Shown: in pieces, positions 33,653 through 33,984 of the stretch | Numbering within the stretch: position 1 is the first letter of the stretch | Layout of the letters: each line of letters begins with the position of its first letter | Assembly: GCA_019695095.1 (NCBI GenBank) | Contig: JAIBAQ010000053.1 | Span: forward strand, 1-33,984 | DNA from: Candidatus Hydrogenedentota bacterium | Lineage (GTDB): Bacteria > Hydrogenedentota > Hydrogenedentia > Hydrogenedentales > SLHB01 | Reading direction: 5' to 3' | Length of the DNA stretch: 33,984 nucleotides | Made by a program: the position numbers and the translations under genes | The notes under the pieces: generated by a model | What the model was told of the DNA's origin: nothing | Databases searched by the model: none | Seen by the model: only the letters and a program-made list of their open reading frames with translations

Positions 33653-33984
33653 CTAATCGTCGACGTAATTGGGATATAGCGCCTTCATGCACGTCGGGCA
33701 AATGACGTGACTGAATTCCGCCTCCGTATGGTCGCGCACATACGCCTCGACCTGTTTCCAATACCCCTCATCGTTGCGCACGTTCTTGCAGCTGGAACAA
33801 ATGGGAATGATCCCCCGCAACGTGCGCACGTCTTCTAGCGCCTTCCGCAACTCTGTCAAGCGCTGCGTGAGGCGCGTCTGTAGATCCAGAATCCGGCGCC
33901 CAACGTTGATCCGCGCCAAGAGTTCGTCCGGATCGTAAGGCTTTGACAGGTAGTCGTCCGCTCCTGATTTCAACCCCTGCACAA
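33653..33984 (-). CDS. Response regulator, C-terminal part (cut by window end)
   Basis: Only the last 110 or so residues lie in the window; the gene begins beyond 33984. The visible part starts within the final helices of a receiver (GADDYLSKPYDPDELLARI, with the conserved Lys). A coiled-coil linker (TQRLTELRKALEDVRTLRG) follows, and then a C-terminal cysteine module with IPICSSCKNVRNDEGYW and FSHVICPTCMKALYP. The two CxxC pairs probably bind a metal. This tail is recurrent in bacterial response regulators next to PAS kinases, but its function is unknown. The gene ends 47 bp before the hybrid kinase, so the two should form one signalling operon. Confidence 0.88.
   Translation of the reverse strand, partial: VQGLKSGADDYLSKPYDPDELLARINVGRRILDLQTRLTQRLTELRKALEDVRTLRGIIPICSSCKNVRNDEGYWKQVEAYVRDHTEAEFSHVICPTCMKALYPNYVDD

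Overview
The window is about 34 kb of moderately GC-rich bacterial chromosome. It carries a lipoprotein sulfatase, a secreted Asp-box sialidase-like protein, many glycosyltransferases and large PAS-rich signalling proteins. This combination is typical of Gram-negative bacteria of the PVC/Planctomycetes/Hydrogenedentota kind. The lineage is an inference from gene content only; no phylogenetic marker was available to place it more precisely.

Layout. (1) 287-4137: a membrane-anchored sulfatase and an AftB-like GT-C glycosyltransferase on the minus strand. (2) 4138-8973: a second GT-C glycosyltransferase with a C-terminal soluble domain, a B12-binding radical SAM enzyme, and a small secreted protein with a clear promoter, a strong ribosome-binding site and a textbook terminator. 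(3) 9096-12040: a zinc-ribbon methyltransferase divergent from a tightly linked pair, a metallo-beta-lactamase-fold protein with an altered metal motif and an NAD-type SDR. (4) 12186-22239: a minus-strand surface-glycan locus. In order of transcription it encodes a membrane GT-C-like protein, a Wzx-type flippase, GT2, methyltransferase, GT2, methyltransferase, hexapeptide acyltransferase, GT4 and a secreted sialidase. Several junctions overlap by 4-8 bp, so much of it should be translated as one coupled unit. (5) 22343-24489: two unusual regulators, a MerR-type HTH fused to a receiver that lacks its Asp and a receiver fused to a degenerate GGDEF domain, interleaved with tRNA-Thr, tRNA-Phe, tRNA-Leu and tRNA-Cys. 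(6) 24490-25322: a repeat-rich spacer without a convincing gene. (7) 25323-28084: small exported or membrane proteins and an alpha/beta hydrolase. (8) 28085-33984: a divergent thymidylate-synthase-family protein, a 1474-residue hybrid histidine kinase with eight PAS-like modules, and the C-terminal end of a response regulator cut by the window edge.

The genes of region 4 probably build, decorate and export a cell-surface polysaccharide. The flippase moves lipid-linked units, the GT2/GT4 enzymes assemble sugars, and the methyl- and acyltransferases modify them. Region 8 is probably a two-component (or phosphorelay) module.

Three repeat families sit in the intergenic spaces: a palindromic unit sharing an AAACAGGGACAGACAC core (12042-12187 and 18602-18659), a roughly 185-bp structured element (24541-24724, 25040-25226, with its first 64 bp again at 20334-20397), and a palindrome of the TGTCATTCTGAG type (27903-27991). 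The most striking features are the roughly 185-bp element, the two atypical receiver proteins beside the tRNA genes, the Cys-rich PAS of the giant kinase, and the altered metal motif of the MBL protein. No complete, obviously new multi-gene system such as a defence island or CRISPR locus was found.
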